Source of the DNA: Dethiobacter alkaliphilus AHT 1
GTDB taxonomy: Bacteria; Bacillota; Dethiobacteria; Dethiobacterales; Dethiobacteraceae
Reading direction: 5' to 3'
DNA: 64,000 nt
Assembly: GCF_000174415.1 (NCBI RefSeq)
Contig: NZ_ACJM01000007.1
Location: 1 to 64,000, forward strand
Position 1 is the stretch's first letter. Every line of letters begins with the position of its first letter. Shown here piece after piece: positions 40,156 through 48,795 of the stretch. Both the position numbers and the translations under genes were made by a program. The notes beneath the pieces are model-generated. The model saw nothing but the letters and a program-made list of their open reading frames with translations, searched no databases and had not been told where the DNA came from.

Positions 40156-41511
40156 ATGAAAATGCATTCCGCAAAAATTTGTGTACTGTTGACCTTTTTA
40201 TTTATTTTCTTTACTGCCACCATCACTGAGGCAGCCACACACAGGCTGTATGGCTCTAACCGTTATGAAACGGCCGTTGAGATATCCCGCAGCGGCTGGG
40301 ATGCCGCTCACACGGTTTTAATTGCCCGCGGGGATGATTTTCCTGATGCTCTGGCCGGCACTCCACTGGCCTACCAACACGATGCTCCGATCCTGCTGAC
40401 CCAGCCTAACTCCTTAAATCCATTGACAGCTGCAGAAGTAGACCGGCTTGGTGCCAAAAAAGCTATAATATTGGGTGGGTATGCAGCAGTCTCACAAGCA
40501 GTTGAAGACCAATTAACAAACATGGGCCTTACAGTTGAGCGCATAGGTGGGACAAACCGTTATGAAACTGCTCAGCTGATAGCAGAAAATATGCCTTCCA
40601 GCAACACAGCCATTATTGCTTACGGACAGGATTTTCCCGATGCTCTCTCCATCGCCTCCTATGCAGCCATTAACGGATATCCCATCCTGCTATCTACAAC
40701 AGACAGTCTTCCTTCTGCTACTCAAAGCGCTCTCACAGGAATCAGCAACACTATCGTTATCGGCGGATCTCGTGTTATCAGCAACAGTGTCCTCTCCAGC
40801 CTGCCGGAACCCCAAAGAATTGCCGGAAGCAGCCGATTTGAGACTGTAGAACAAATATTTCAGACTTTAGACATATCAACCGATAAAGCTTATATAGCCA
40901 CGGCACTGAACTTTGCAGACGCACTAACTGGCTCAGCTTTGGCAGCAAAAGAACATACTGCTATTCTCCTTGTCCAACCGGAACAGATTCCTCAATCCAT
41001 TCAAACCATTGTAAACGATACCGGAATCACAAAGTTTACCATACTTGGCGGTGAGAAAGCCGTCTCCGCAAACGCTGTAAATTTACTTGCCTCGGCGCTA
41101 AACCCTCCGCTTCCAGAGCGAATTCAAAGAGTGTTTGACCTAACAAATCTTGAACGGGAAAAACATGGACTAGCCCCGCTACAATACCACGCAGAGCTTT
41201 CTGAAGTGGCAGAGATAAAGTCTAAGGATATGTACGACAACCAGTACTTTGACCACAACTCACCCATCTACGGTAGCCCCTTTGACATGATGAGCCATTA
41301 CGGAATTTCATACACCAGGGCAGCAGAAAATCTGGCAGCAGGTTTTCTTTCACCCCAGACCCTTGTTAATGCCTGGATGAACAGTCCAGGCCACCGGGCA
41401 AACATCCTAAACCCCAACCTGACTCACATCGGCATCGGATATTATTACAATGCAAATGACCCCAGCAACTTACGCCACTACTGGACACAAATGTTTATCG
41501 CGCCCCAATAA
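40156..41511 (+). CDS. CWB2-repeat protein with C-terminal CAP (SCP/PR1) domain
   Basis: A 451-aa secreted protein. Signal peptide 1-27, three CWB2 repeats (about 28-320), then a CAP domain (about 325-450) with LTNLEREKHGLAPLQYH, KDMYDNQYFDHNSP, AAENLAAG and WMNSPGHRANILNP, including the His-Glu-His set typical of the fold. CAP proteins of Firmicutes are exported and linked to adhesion or spore coat, but have no general enzyme activity. GGGGGGG precedes the ATG. Controlled by the c-di-GMP riboswitch, so it is part of a lifestyle switch (motility/sessile). Confidence 0.92.
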   Translation: MKMHSAKICVLLTFLFIFFTATITEAATHRLYGSNRYETAVEISRSGWDAAHTVLIARGDDFPDALAGTPLAYQHDAPILLTQPNSLNPLTAAEVDRLGAKKAIILGGYAAVSQAVEDQLTNMGLTVERIGGTNRYETAQLIAENMPSSNTAIIAYGQDFPDALSIASYAAINGYPILLSTTDSLPSATQSALTGISNTIVIGGSRVISNSVLSSLPEPQRIAGSSRFETVEQIFQTLDISTDKAYIATALNFADALTGSALAAKEHTAILLVQPEQIPQSIQTIVNDTGITKFTILGGEKAVSANAVNLLASALNPPLPERIQRVFDLTNLEREKHGLAPLQYHAELSEVAEIKSKDMYDNQYFDHNSPIYGSPFDMMSHYGISYTRAAENLAAGFLSPQTLVNAWMNSPGHRANILNPNLTHIGIGYYYNANDPSNLRHYWTQMFIAPQ

Positions 41512-41539
41512 AAATAAGCACCCATGGGTGCTTATTTTT
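41510..41539 (+). terminator. Terminator of the CAP gene
   Basis: A perfect 30-nt palindrome with AT/CCC...GGG core and T5 tail beginning at the stop codon. Confidence 0.85.
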
Positions 41540-41586
41540 GTACACGGAGCCAAAAATTGCTGCTACGTTAAGAAAAAAATCCAACA

Positions 41587-41627
41587 AAAAGGGAGATCTG
41601 CCTCAGATAGCGCAGGGTCTCCCTTTT
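41587..41627 (-). terminator. Terminator of the giant surface-protein gene
   Basis: AAAAGGGAGA/TCTCCCTTTT stem with T5 tail on the minus strand, 20 nt beyond the stop codon. Confidence 0.8.
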
Positions 41628-41646
41628 CTTAGAATCTTACTTCTTC

Positions 41647-44600
41647 TTAAAGATTATCCTTCAACCAGTCTTCAATGCTTTCACCCACAGCTGCACTGCC
41701 GCCAAAAATAGTAACCGAGGTTATGCCACAATCAGCTATGAATTCTTGCAGCACTGTGTTGGGCTCACTGCTGATCCCCCGTACTAAAAGGACACCACTG
41801 TTATTCTTTGCCGCCAGCCCCCCACCGGCAATGGCATCGGGAAAGTCCAGTCCTGTGGCCATATATACATGACCGGTACCCGGCGGAAGGAATTTTTCTG
41901 CCAAAGCGATGGAGGTTTCGTAGCGGTTGCTGCCGTAGATGCGCTTCGGGTTTGGAAGCTGGCTGAAAACAGCGCTTCCCACCGCCGCATCACCACCGAT
42001 GACAAAGGTTTCGTTGATAGCCAACTCATTTAACACTTCTTCTGTCGCTGAAGGGAGTCTGTCGTTACGGGTAAGCAGAATGGGGTACCCATTCACAGCG
42101 GCATAAGAGCTGGCGGACAGGGCATCAGCAAAGTTGGTGCCCACCGCCACCATAGTGGTATCAAAAACTGCTCCTTCCTCTGCCATCTCTGCCGCAATCA
42201 GGGCTGCGGTGGCAAAACGGTTCGGGCCGGCGATACGGTCCACATCCGGAACCAGGGCTGCTAATTCCTGTTCAACTGCTGCAGATATCGCCCCTGTACC
42301 GCCCAGGATAATAACGCGGGAAGCGTCCAGACGCTGTATCTCGTCAGTGGTAACACTCTCCAGGCGGTCGGTGCGGGACAGCAGGATGGGAGCATCTAAA
42401 TGGTAGGCCAGGGGCACCCCTGCCAGAGCATCGGCATAGTCATCACCCCGAGCCAGGATTACGGCATCAGAACCGTCCTGCCAGCCGTTCTGGCTCACTT
42501 CTACAGCAGTTGTAAAGCGGTTGGCTCCAAACAGCCTTTCTACCACAGGCTCCAGAGGAAAATCTTCATACCATATCACAAAGCAGGCATAGTAGTCTGT
42601 ACTAAAGAAAATCCGTTCCCGATCAACATCATACTCATGCTCAATTTCTGTCAACCTACCCTCTTCATCCAACCGGTATAATGCCAGCCCTTCCGCCACT
42701 TCGCCGGCTTTTAGAGAGTAAGGAATAGAAACATCTACTCTACCCGGCACAACTTCAGCGTCTCCGCTATAGACTGCAAACTCATAGACGGGACGGTTGC
42801 CTGCCGTCTCCCGCTGCGCTTCCTTTAGCGTATCCGCATCCACTCTTGCGGCAACCAAACTCACGTCGCCTTCAGTTCCTGCTGCCTGCACCATTGCCGA
42901 CAGCGCTTCCCGGCTGAAAGTTAACTCTGCCAAATGGTTATGATAACCCAGTTTACCCCAGGTATCTTCAAACAGAGTTTCCAGCAATACACCAGGAACC
43001 ACCAACTCTCCTTCTGTCACCACCCCTTCCTCTTCAGCAGTAAGTTCCGGCCTCAGAGCAAGCAGAGAGTCAAAATAAGTATAAGGGTACTGCTCGGATA
43101 CCACATGTTCTTTTGCAGTCACCCCAGCAATAAGCGCCTCAACATCATCCACCCCCACGATACTTGTGGCAAGATTGCCGTTCACTGCCGTACTTACTGC
43201 TGCAGTATGGGTCAGATCGGCCTCCTCATCTGCTACTACAAAAGGCACCTCATAACGAGTCATTTTACCGTCATTCTCAAATTCAACAACCAGCGTAGCC
43301 TCTCCCGGCCCCACTGCAGTCACCACAATATCAAACTCCTGCCAAAGTGGTTCGGATTGTATCCTGCCACCGCCGCTACTAGACACGTTCAGGTCAATAA
43401 CACTCCCGTCATCCCGCTTCACAAAAATGTTTGCCGCGGAATTGGCAGGCCCCTGTCTCAGCTTGTATGCTTTTCGTACATTCTTTGCCAACGGGACATG
43501 GTCTGCCAGCACTGTACCGTCTGTGATAACCTGAATAAACAGATCTTCCAGTTCGCCTCCTGCCAACATCTTGGCATAATCAAAAATTGTGGAGTGAGGC
43601 ACCTGCTTAATTTCAATCTGATGGGGAATTGTGGTGGTACTTCCTTCCAACGTGGTGACAAAGACATTTGTGAGGTAATAGGCTATCGGCACGTCGGTCA
43701 GCTCCCAGATTGAGTTGAACCAAATGGTGGTACTGAAATCAATAACAAACTTGTCTCCAGGCTCAAGAACAGGTATGGACCTTGTCATGCCCTCGCCAAA
43801 ATCTTCTTCGCTTAGCATCAGCGGTTCCGTAGAACCATCTCCGATCTCAATTATTTTAAACTGTTCCGCTCCTGTAATACCAAATGACAAATTGTAAATC
43901 GGCTTTGACGAAACGTTCTCCAGCTCAAACAAAACGTGATATCTCTCACCTCGGAATGCCACGCTGGGTGCCGTGATATTCAGATTCAGAGCACTGCCGG
44001 CATAAACCTTCACCGCCTCGTTTGTTTCAAAAGTCATGTGAAACGGTTCTGTATTAGGCATAAAAGTGCCTGTAACCTCTGCACTCAGGTGGTACTCCCC
44101 TTCCTCATCACCCCGCACAAACCATTGCGTAGTTGCAGAAGAACCTTCCCGTATGTCACCCAGATTTATTTGAGCCTGCTGTGATCCAGTGGTAGTTGAT
44201 GCAAAAGACATTCCTTCCGGCAAAAACAGTTCGGCTGTACAATCTTCAATCCAGTCCACATTAGACTCATTGATGACTAACAGCTCCACCTTATACATTT
44301 CTTTTAACCAGCGCGCTTCTCCGTAAATTATCAGATAGAAACGTTCACTGATGGGGAATATTCTTAGATTGAGGCCCGAACCCCACGTTAAACCCTCTCC
44401 CAGTGTAAAGCGCTGTCCTTGGGGATTTAGTATCTTGCCGGCACTGTTTTTAAAAACTTCCACCGGCAGCGCGTAAAGTCTCGGCCCCGCCATAAACTCC
44501 AGCTCTGTTGAAAACCGGTATACATGGTGGTTATCCGGGTCACTGGTGTCAATCCCGGCTTCCAGAATTTCCTCATAGCTCATCTCATGGACGGTCAATT

Positions 44601-47421
44601 CACCGGCAACGAGCTGACTGACACTAAGGCCCATAGTTACCTCATCATTACTTTCATTTACAACTACAGTGGCCGAACGTGGTAAATACCCATCTGCCAA
44701 AGCATTAAGCTGGTACGTGCCGTCGGGCATCACCAACTGAGCCCGGCCTTCTTCATTAACAGAAACAACCGCATCAAACTGCTGCCCTTCCAGGATCAAT
44801 TGTGCTGAATCAATGGGCTCCACACTCACCGCATCGACAACTTCAAAACTGACCAACCTGTAGCCGTCCTCCACGGCCAAATTTAAGACCGTAATCTCAG
44901 CGGTGACAGTATTACTGTTTCCAGCAGGATCGGTAACAGTGAGGCTAACAGTATACGTTCCCGCCTGGCTATAGGTATGGGTTGCGCTGACACCGCTTCC
45001 TGTAGCTCCGTCGCCAAAATCCCAGGCATAAGAGGCGATCCTGTCATTGTCGGTGGAAGCCGCCCCTGAGAAGGTAAACGATACCCCTTCTGCGGCCAGC
45101 AGGGTTTCCGGCTCAATTACCGCCACCGGATCTTCCAGATCTTCAACAACGGATACGCCACGCACCGTATTACTTATGGCAGTTTTACCTTCAGTATCGG
45201 TAAGCAGCACATAATAATCATAGCGTCCGGCCGCTACAGAATCAGTGTAGCTGTAGCCCGTCTGTGTTCTGATACGACTATAATTATTACTACCAGCAGG
45301 GGAGCGGTAGATATCAAACTTACTCACTTCTGCGGGATCACCGCCGTATGTCCATTGCAGGTGCACAGACAAATGGCCGCTCTGTGCAGACAACACCGGA
45401 GCTTTAAGCCACTGGGCATACAGGGTAACATCCTCCGAACCCATCACTAACTGGGAGCCCTCAGAATAAAAGGTCCCACTTCCGTCTGCTTCCGTATTCC
45501 AGCCGGCAAAATTATACCCTGTCCGGACCAGGTTGCCGGTATTGCCCATTACAACAACGGCAGAACCTTCCTGATATAGGCTTGCATCCTCAGGGACCGA
45601 CCCACCGGTATGCTCAGTGCTCTCATACCTTACCGCATAATAACGCAGATGACCGTCATCAATATCTTTAAAAGTATGGCCGTGAAGATAGGCATACTCA
45701 GCCGAAACAGAGTCTAAAACCCCATAAATTGTTAAATCTTCCGGATCCTCCTGATTGTCGGCAAAAGCCGTATTTCCGATGGTGCTCACACTGTGCGGTA
45801 TCACAACACTGGACAAGCTGCTGTTGCGAAATGCGTTACTGCCGATATTAATGATTCCCTCCGGCACTAAGTCTGTATTGACTACACCGCTTAAGTCGGC
45901 ATTCCGGAAGAAATTGCCCGGGATTACCAAAACCTCCGGACCGTATTCCAACTTGTTAATCATATTTTCTTCGAAAATACCATAGCTAAGTGAACCCACC
46001 GACGAAAGGTTGGCCTCAAGCCTCACTTTGGAGATGCTGTTGCCGGCAAAAGCATCCCTACCGATATCATCTATATTATCCGGGATAACAATTTCGCCAA
46101 GCTGGTTGTTATTAAATGCGTAACTACCGATATTTGTAACCGACTCCGGAAGCACTATTTCCGAAAGGCCGCTGTTCTGGAAAGCAGCACTGCCTACCCG
46201 CGTTATCCCCTCAACAATAAGGCTCTCCGTAGCAGCACCGCTTAGATCACTGTCCCTGAAGAAATTTCCTGGTATTTGGGTTACCGCCGGGCCGTATTCC
46301 ACCTCGTCTATCACATTATCTTTAAAAATACCATAGCTAAGTGAACCCACCGACGAAAGGTTGGCCTCTAGCCTCACTTTGGAGATGCTGTTGCCGGCAA
46401 AAGCATCCCTGCCGATATCATCTATATTATCCGGGATAACAATTCCGCCAAGCTGGTTGTTATTAAATGCGTAACTACCGATATTTGTAACCGACTCCGG
46501 AAGCACTATTTCCGAAAGGCCGCTGTTCCGGAAAGCAGCACTGCCTACCCGCGTTATCTCCTCAACAATAAGGGTCTCCGCAGCAGCACCGCTTAGATCA
46601 CTGTCCCTGAAGAAATTTCCTGGTATTTGGGTTACCGCCGGGCCGTATTCCACCTCGTTAATCACATTATCTTTAAAAATACCACTACTTGACGAACCCA
46701 CCGACGAAAGATTGGACTCTAGCCTCACTTTGGAGATGCTGTTGCCGGCAAAAGCATCCCTGCCGATATCATCTATATTATCCGGGAAAACAATTTCGCC
46801 AAGCTGGTTGTTATTAAATGCGTAACTACCGATATTTGTAACCGACTCCGGAAGCACTATTTCCGAAAGGCCGCTGTTCTGGAAAGCAGCACTGCCTACC
46901 CGCGTTATCCCCTCAACAATAAGGGTCTCCGCAGCAGCACCGCTTAGATCACTGTCCCTGAAGAAATTTCCTGGTATTTGGGTTACCGCCAGGCCGTATT
47001 CCACCTCGTTAATCGCATTTCCTCCAAAAATACCATGGAGCGACGAACCCACCGACGAAAGATTGGACTCAAGCCTCACTTTGGAGATACTGTTGCCGGA
47101 GAAGGCAGAGCTGCCGATCTCGGAAACATTCTCAGGCACGATAACTTCACTCAGTTGGTTGTATCTAAAGGCACTACCGCCAATGGCGGAAACACCCTCA
47201 GGCAGAATAACTTCACTCAGTTGGTTGTTACTAAAGGCGAAACGGCCAATATTTACAAGCGATTCCGGAAGTACAATTTCCGTAAGACCGCTGTTCTGGA
47301 AAGCATAACTACCTACTTGCGTTATCCCTTCAATAATAAGGGTCTCCGCTGCAGCACCGCTTAGATCACTGTCCCTGAAGAAGTTTTCCGGTATTTGGGT
47401 TACCGCCGGGCCGTATTCCAC
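41647..47421 (-). CDS. Giant LRR/PKD/CWB2 surface protein, main (frameshifted) part
   Basis: A 1924-codon open frame that lacks its own start: it begins at a GTG inside a repeat, with no ribosome site and no signal peptide. In order it has BspA-type LRR_5 repeats (about 1-560), a Listeria-Bacteroides InlB-type repeat (about 600-670, GYNFAGWNTEADGSGTFY), an Fn3-like domain, a PKD domain (about 770-850, YAWDFGDGATGSG), a carboxypeptidase-regulatory-like domain, about 700 residues of beta-rich sequence, and three CWB2 repeats (about 1634-1924). It is the continuation of the 47400-48362 frame, separated by a single missing C at 47420-47422. Together they would form a 2238-aa wall-bound protein. 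Confidence 0.88.
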   Translation of the reverse strand: MEYGPAVTQIPENFFRDSDLSGAAAETLIIEGITQVGSYAFQNSGLTEIVLPESLVNIGRFAFSNNQLSEVILPEGVSAIGGSAFRYNQLSEVIVPENVSEIGSSAFSGNSISKVRLESNLSSVGSSLHGIFGGNAINEVEYGLAVTQIPGNFFRDSDLSGAAAETLIVEGITRVGSAAFQNSGLSEIVLPESVTNIGSYAFNNNQLGEIVFPDNIDDIGRDAFAGNSISKVRLESNLSSVGSSSSGIFKDNVINEVEYGPAVTQIPGNFFRDSDLSGAAAETLIVEEITRVGSAAFRNSGLSEIVLPESVTNIGSYAFNNNQLGGIVIPDNIDDIGRDAFAGNSISKVRLEANLSSVGSLSYGIFKDNVIDEVEYGPAVTQIPGNFFRDSDLSGAATESLIVEGITRVGSAAFQNSGLSEIVLPESVTNIGSYAFNNNQLGEIVIPDNIDDIGRDAFAGNSISKVRLEANLSSVGSLSYGIFEENMINKLEYGPEVLVIPGNFFRNADLSGVVNTDLVPEGIINIGSNAFRNSSLSSVVIPHSVSTIGNTAFADNQEDPEDLTIYGVLDSVSAEYAYLHGHTFKDIDDGHLRYYAVRYESTEHTGGSVPEDASLYQEGSAVVVMGNTGNLVRTGYNFAGWNTEADGSGTFYSEGSQLVMGSEDVTLYAQWLKAPVLSAQSGHLSVHLQWTYGGDPAEVSKFDIYRSPAGSNNYSRIRTQTGYSYTDSVAAGRYDYYVLLTDTEGKTAISNTVRGVSVVEDLEDPVAVIEPETLLAAEGVSFTFSGAASTDNDRIASYAWDFGDGATGSGVSATHTYSQAGTYTVSLTVTDPAGNSNTVTAEITVLNLAVEDGYRLVSFEVVDAVSVEPIDSAQLILEGQQFDAVVSVNEEGRAQLVMPDGTYQLNALADGYLPRSATVVVNESNDEVTMGLSVSQLVAGELTVHEMSYEEILEAGIDTSDPDNHHVYRFSTELEFMAGPRLYALPVEVFKNSAGKILNPQGQRFTLGEGLTWGSGLNLRIFPISERFYLIIYGEARWLKEMYKVELLVINESNVDWIEDCTAELFLPEGMSFASTTTGSQQAQINLGDIREGSSATTQWFVRGDEEGEYHLSAEVTGTFMPNTEPFHMTFETNEAVKVYAGSALNLNITAPSVAFRGERYHVLFELENVSSKPIYNLSFGITGAEQFKIIEIGDGSTEPLMLSEEDFGEGMTRSIPVLEPGDKFVIDFSTTIWFNSIWELTDVPIAYYLTNVFVTTLEGSTTTIPHQIEIKQVPHSTIFDYAKMLAGGELEDLFIQVITDGTVLADHVPLAKNVRKAYKLRQGPANSAANIFVKRDDGSVIDLNVSSSGGGRIQSEPLWQEFDIVVTAVGPGEATLVVEFENDGKMTRYEVPFVVADEEADLTHTAAVSTAVNGNLATSIVGVDDVEALIAGVTAKEHVVSEQYPYTYFDSLLALRPELTAEEEGVVTEGELVVPGVLLETLFEDTWGKLGYHNHLAELTFSREALSAMVQAAGTEGDVSLVAARVDADTLKEAQRETAGNRPVYEFAVYSGDAEVVPGRVDVSIPYSLKAGEVAEGLALYRLDEEGRLTEIEHEYDVDRERIFFSTDYYACFVIWYEDFPLEPVVERLFGANRFTTAVEVSQNGWQDGSDAVILARGDDYADALAGVPLAYHLDAPILLSRTDRLESVTTDEIQRLDASRVIILGGTGAISAAVEQELAALVPDVDRIAGPNRFATAALIAAEMAEEGAVFDTTMVAVGTNFADALSASSYAAVNGYPILLTRNDRLPSATEEVLNELAINETFVIGGDAAVGSAVFSQLPNPKRIYGSNRYETSIALAEKFLPPGTGHVYMATGLDFPDAIAGGGLAAKNNSGVLLVRGISSEPNTVLQEFIADCGITSVTIFGGSAAVGESIEDWLKDNL

Positions 47422-48010
47422 TCGTTAATCGCATTTCCTCCAAAAATACCATAGAGCACCCAACCCACCGACGAAAGATTGGACTCAAGCCTCACTTTGG
47501 AGATACTGTTGCCGGAGAAGGCAAAGCTGCCGATGTCGGAAACATTCTCAGGCAGGATAACTTCACTTAGTTGGTTGTTTCTAAAGGCACTGTCACCAAT
47601 GGTGGAAACACCCTCAGGCAGAATAACTTCACTCAGTTGGTTGTTTCTAAAGGCGAAACGGCCGATATTTACAAGCGATTCCGGAAGTACAATTTCCGTA
47701 AGGCCGCTGTTCTGGAAAGCATAACTACCTACTTGCGTTATCCCTTCAATAATAAGGGTCTCCGCTGCAGCACCGCTTAGATCACTGTCCCTGAAGAAGT
47801 TCTCCGGTATTTGGGTTACCGCCGGGCCGTATTCCACCTCGTTAATCGCATTTCCTCCAAAAACACCATAGTACAACGAACCCACCGACGAAAGATTGGA
47901 CTCAAGCCTCACTTTGGAGATACTGTTGCCGGAGAAGGCAAAGCTGCCGATGTCGGAAACATTCTCAGGCAGGATAACTTCACTCAGTTGGTTGTTTCTA
48001 AAGGCACTGT
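45890..48010 (-). repeat. Tandem array of long LRR repeat units (351 and 417 nt)
   Basis: Measured between copies of the same CTGTCCCTGAAGAA landmark, three units are 351 nt apart (46250, 46601, 46952), the next is 417 nt (47369) and the last is 416 nt (47785). The longer units hold one extra 22-aa LRR. Copies are nearly identical, which favours slippage and recombination. The 416-nt unit carries the one-base deletion. Confidence 0.8.
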
Positions 48011-48362
48011 CACCAATGGTGGAAACACTCTCGGGAATAATCACACTGGTTAGCTGCATGTTTTCAAATGCCCTAAAAGAAATACCAGTTACAGCGTAAC
48101 CCTCCAAAGTATCGGGAATAACCACGTCCTTTGGTCCCTCGTCGCTATACCCGGTAATTTCTACCTGCTCCCCGGAGATACTGTATGTAAAGTATTTATC
48201 CGTAGCGGTCAAAAGATCTTCCTGCTCTGCAGCCACTACATTTTCCACTGAAATTCCACTACTAATATTTACACTAAATGACGACAGAACCAACAACATG
48301 GTTAACAACAAGCTTACAGCTTTTTTCAATGCACTGCCTCCCTTTACTTTGCGATTTGTCAC
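47400..48362 (-). CDS. Giant LRR surface protein, N-terminal part with signal peptide
   Basis: A 320-codon frame starting with a signal peptide (about 11-40, KKAVSLLLTMLLVLSSFS) followed by BspA-like LRR_5 repeats (LSEVILPENVSDIGSFAF). It ends prematurely in six alien residues (WNTARR) because a C is missing in the run CCACCTCG, present as CCACTCG at 47418-47424. Full-length copies of the same repeat elsewhere keep the intact run. On translation of the reported sequence this part alone would be exported but has no wall anchor. Confidence 0.85.
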   Translation of the reverse strand: MTNRKVKGGSALKKAVSLLLTMLLVLSSFSVNISSGISVENVVAAEQEDLLTATDKYFTYSISGEQVEITGYSDEGPKDVVIPDTLEGYAVTGISFRAFENMQLTSVIIPESVSTIGDSAFRNNQLSEVILPENVSDIGSFAFSGNSISKVRLESNLSSVGSLYYGVFGGNAINEVEYGPAVTQIPENFFRDSDLSGAAAETLIIEGITQVGSYAFQNSGLTEIVLPESLVNIGRFAFRNNQLSEVILPEGVSTIGDSAFRNNQLSEVILPENVSDIGSFAFSGNSISKVRLESNLSSVGWVLYGIFGGNAINEWNTARR

Positions 48363-48384
48363 CCTAAATCTCTAATAATAAAAA

Positions 48385-48408
48385 TAACCGACCACAAGTG
48401 GTCGGTTA
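48385..48408 (-). terminator. Terminator of the 54-codon gene
   Basis: TAACCGACCAC/GTGGTCGGTTA stem with TTTTTATT on the minus strand. Confidence 0.82.
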
Positions 48409-48418
48409 CGCTACCGGC

Positions 48419-48583
48419 TCATTCCAGGCAAAGCGTCCAAATCAGCCCAAAAATCATTGCCCCCACAAAAATTATTGGGAAACTGGTGAGGGTTTTGCTG
48501 TAGAGAAGGCTACAAATGTTAAAACATACCGTATTTTCCTTTTGCTTCTTTTTGTTCTTTGTTTTCTTTAAAATTCCTGCCAT
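48419..48583 (-). CDS. 54-aa single-pass membrane protein
   Basis: A Lys-rich start (residues 4-16, KKTKNKKKQKEN) is followed by a hydrophobic C-terminal helix (about 34-53, SFPIIFVGAMIFGLIW). It stops 11 nt before a terminator, which supports it being a real gene. There is no good ribosome site in front of the ATG, so it is uncertain. No family recognised. Confidence 0.4.
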   Translation of the reverse strand: MAGILKKTKNKKKQKENTVCFNICSLLYSKTLTSFPIIFVGAMIFGLIWTLCLE

Positions 48584-48703
48584 AAAAGAAGAATTTTACT
48601 CCAGCCTGTAACAATACTTACTTGGCGCCATCTGCTACCCATAAAAAGAATTGGGGAAAACATTAGCCCTTCGTCACAGGTATATAACATTCTCAATAAT
48701 AAA

Positions 48704-48734
48704 ATGACACCAACCATTAAATGATTAGTGTCAT
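48704..48734 (-). terminator. Terminator of the histidine kinase gene
   Basis: A 14-bp stem with G-T pairs (ATGACACTAATCAT with ATGGTTGGTGTCAT) followed by TTTATT on the minus strand, 62 nt past the kinase stop. Confidence 0.7.
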
Positions 48735-48795
48735 AGGTTTTCTCAAGGTCCGCCCAATATTGTCCGGTTACGGCAACACTACTTCTATTTACTCA

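Noticed and set aside
42934-43713. 259-codon plus-strand frame in the giant surface gene
   Set aside because: Shadow of the minus-strand coding sequence; no start signal and unlikely composition.
47400-47424. Programmed ribosomal frameshift in the LRR protein
   Set aside because: No slippery heptamer or following pseudoknot is visible, and the repeat copy is exactly one base short, which points to a deletion.
45890-48010. CRISPR array
   Set aside because: The repeats are hundreds of bases long, in frame and code for LRR units; there are no short spacers.
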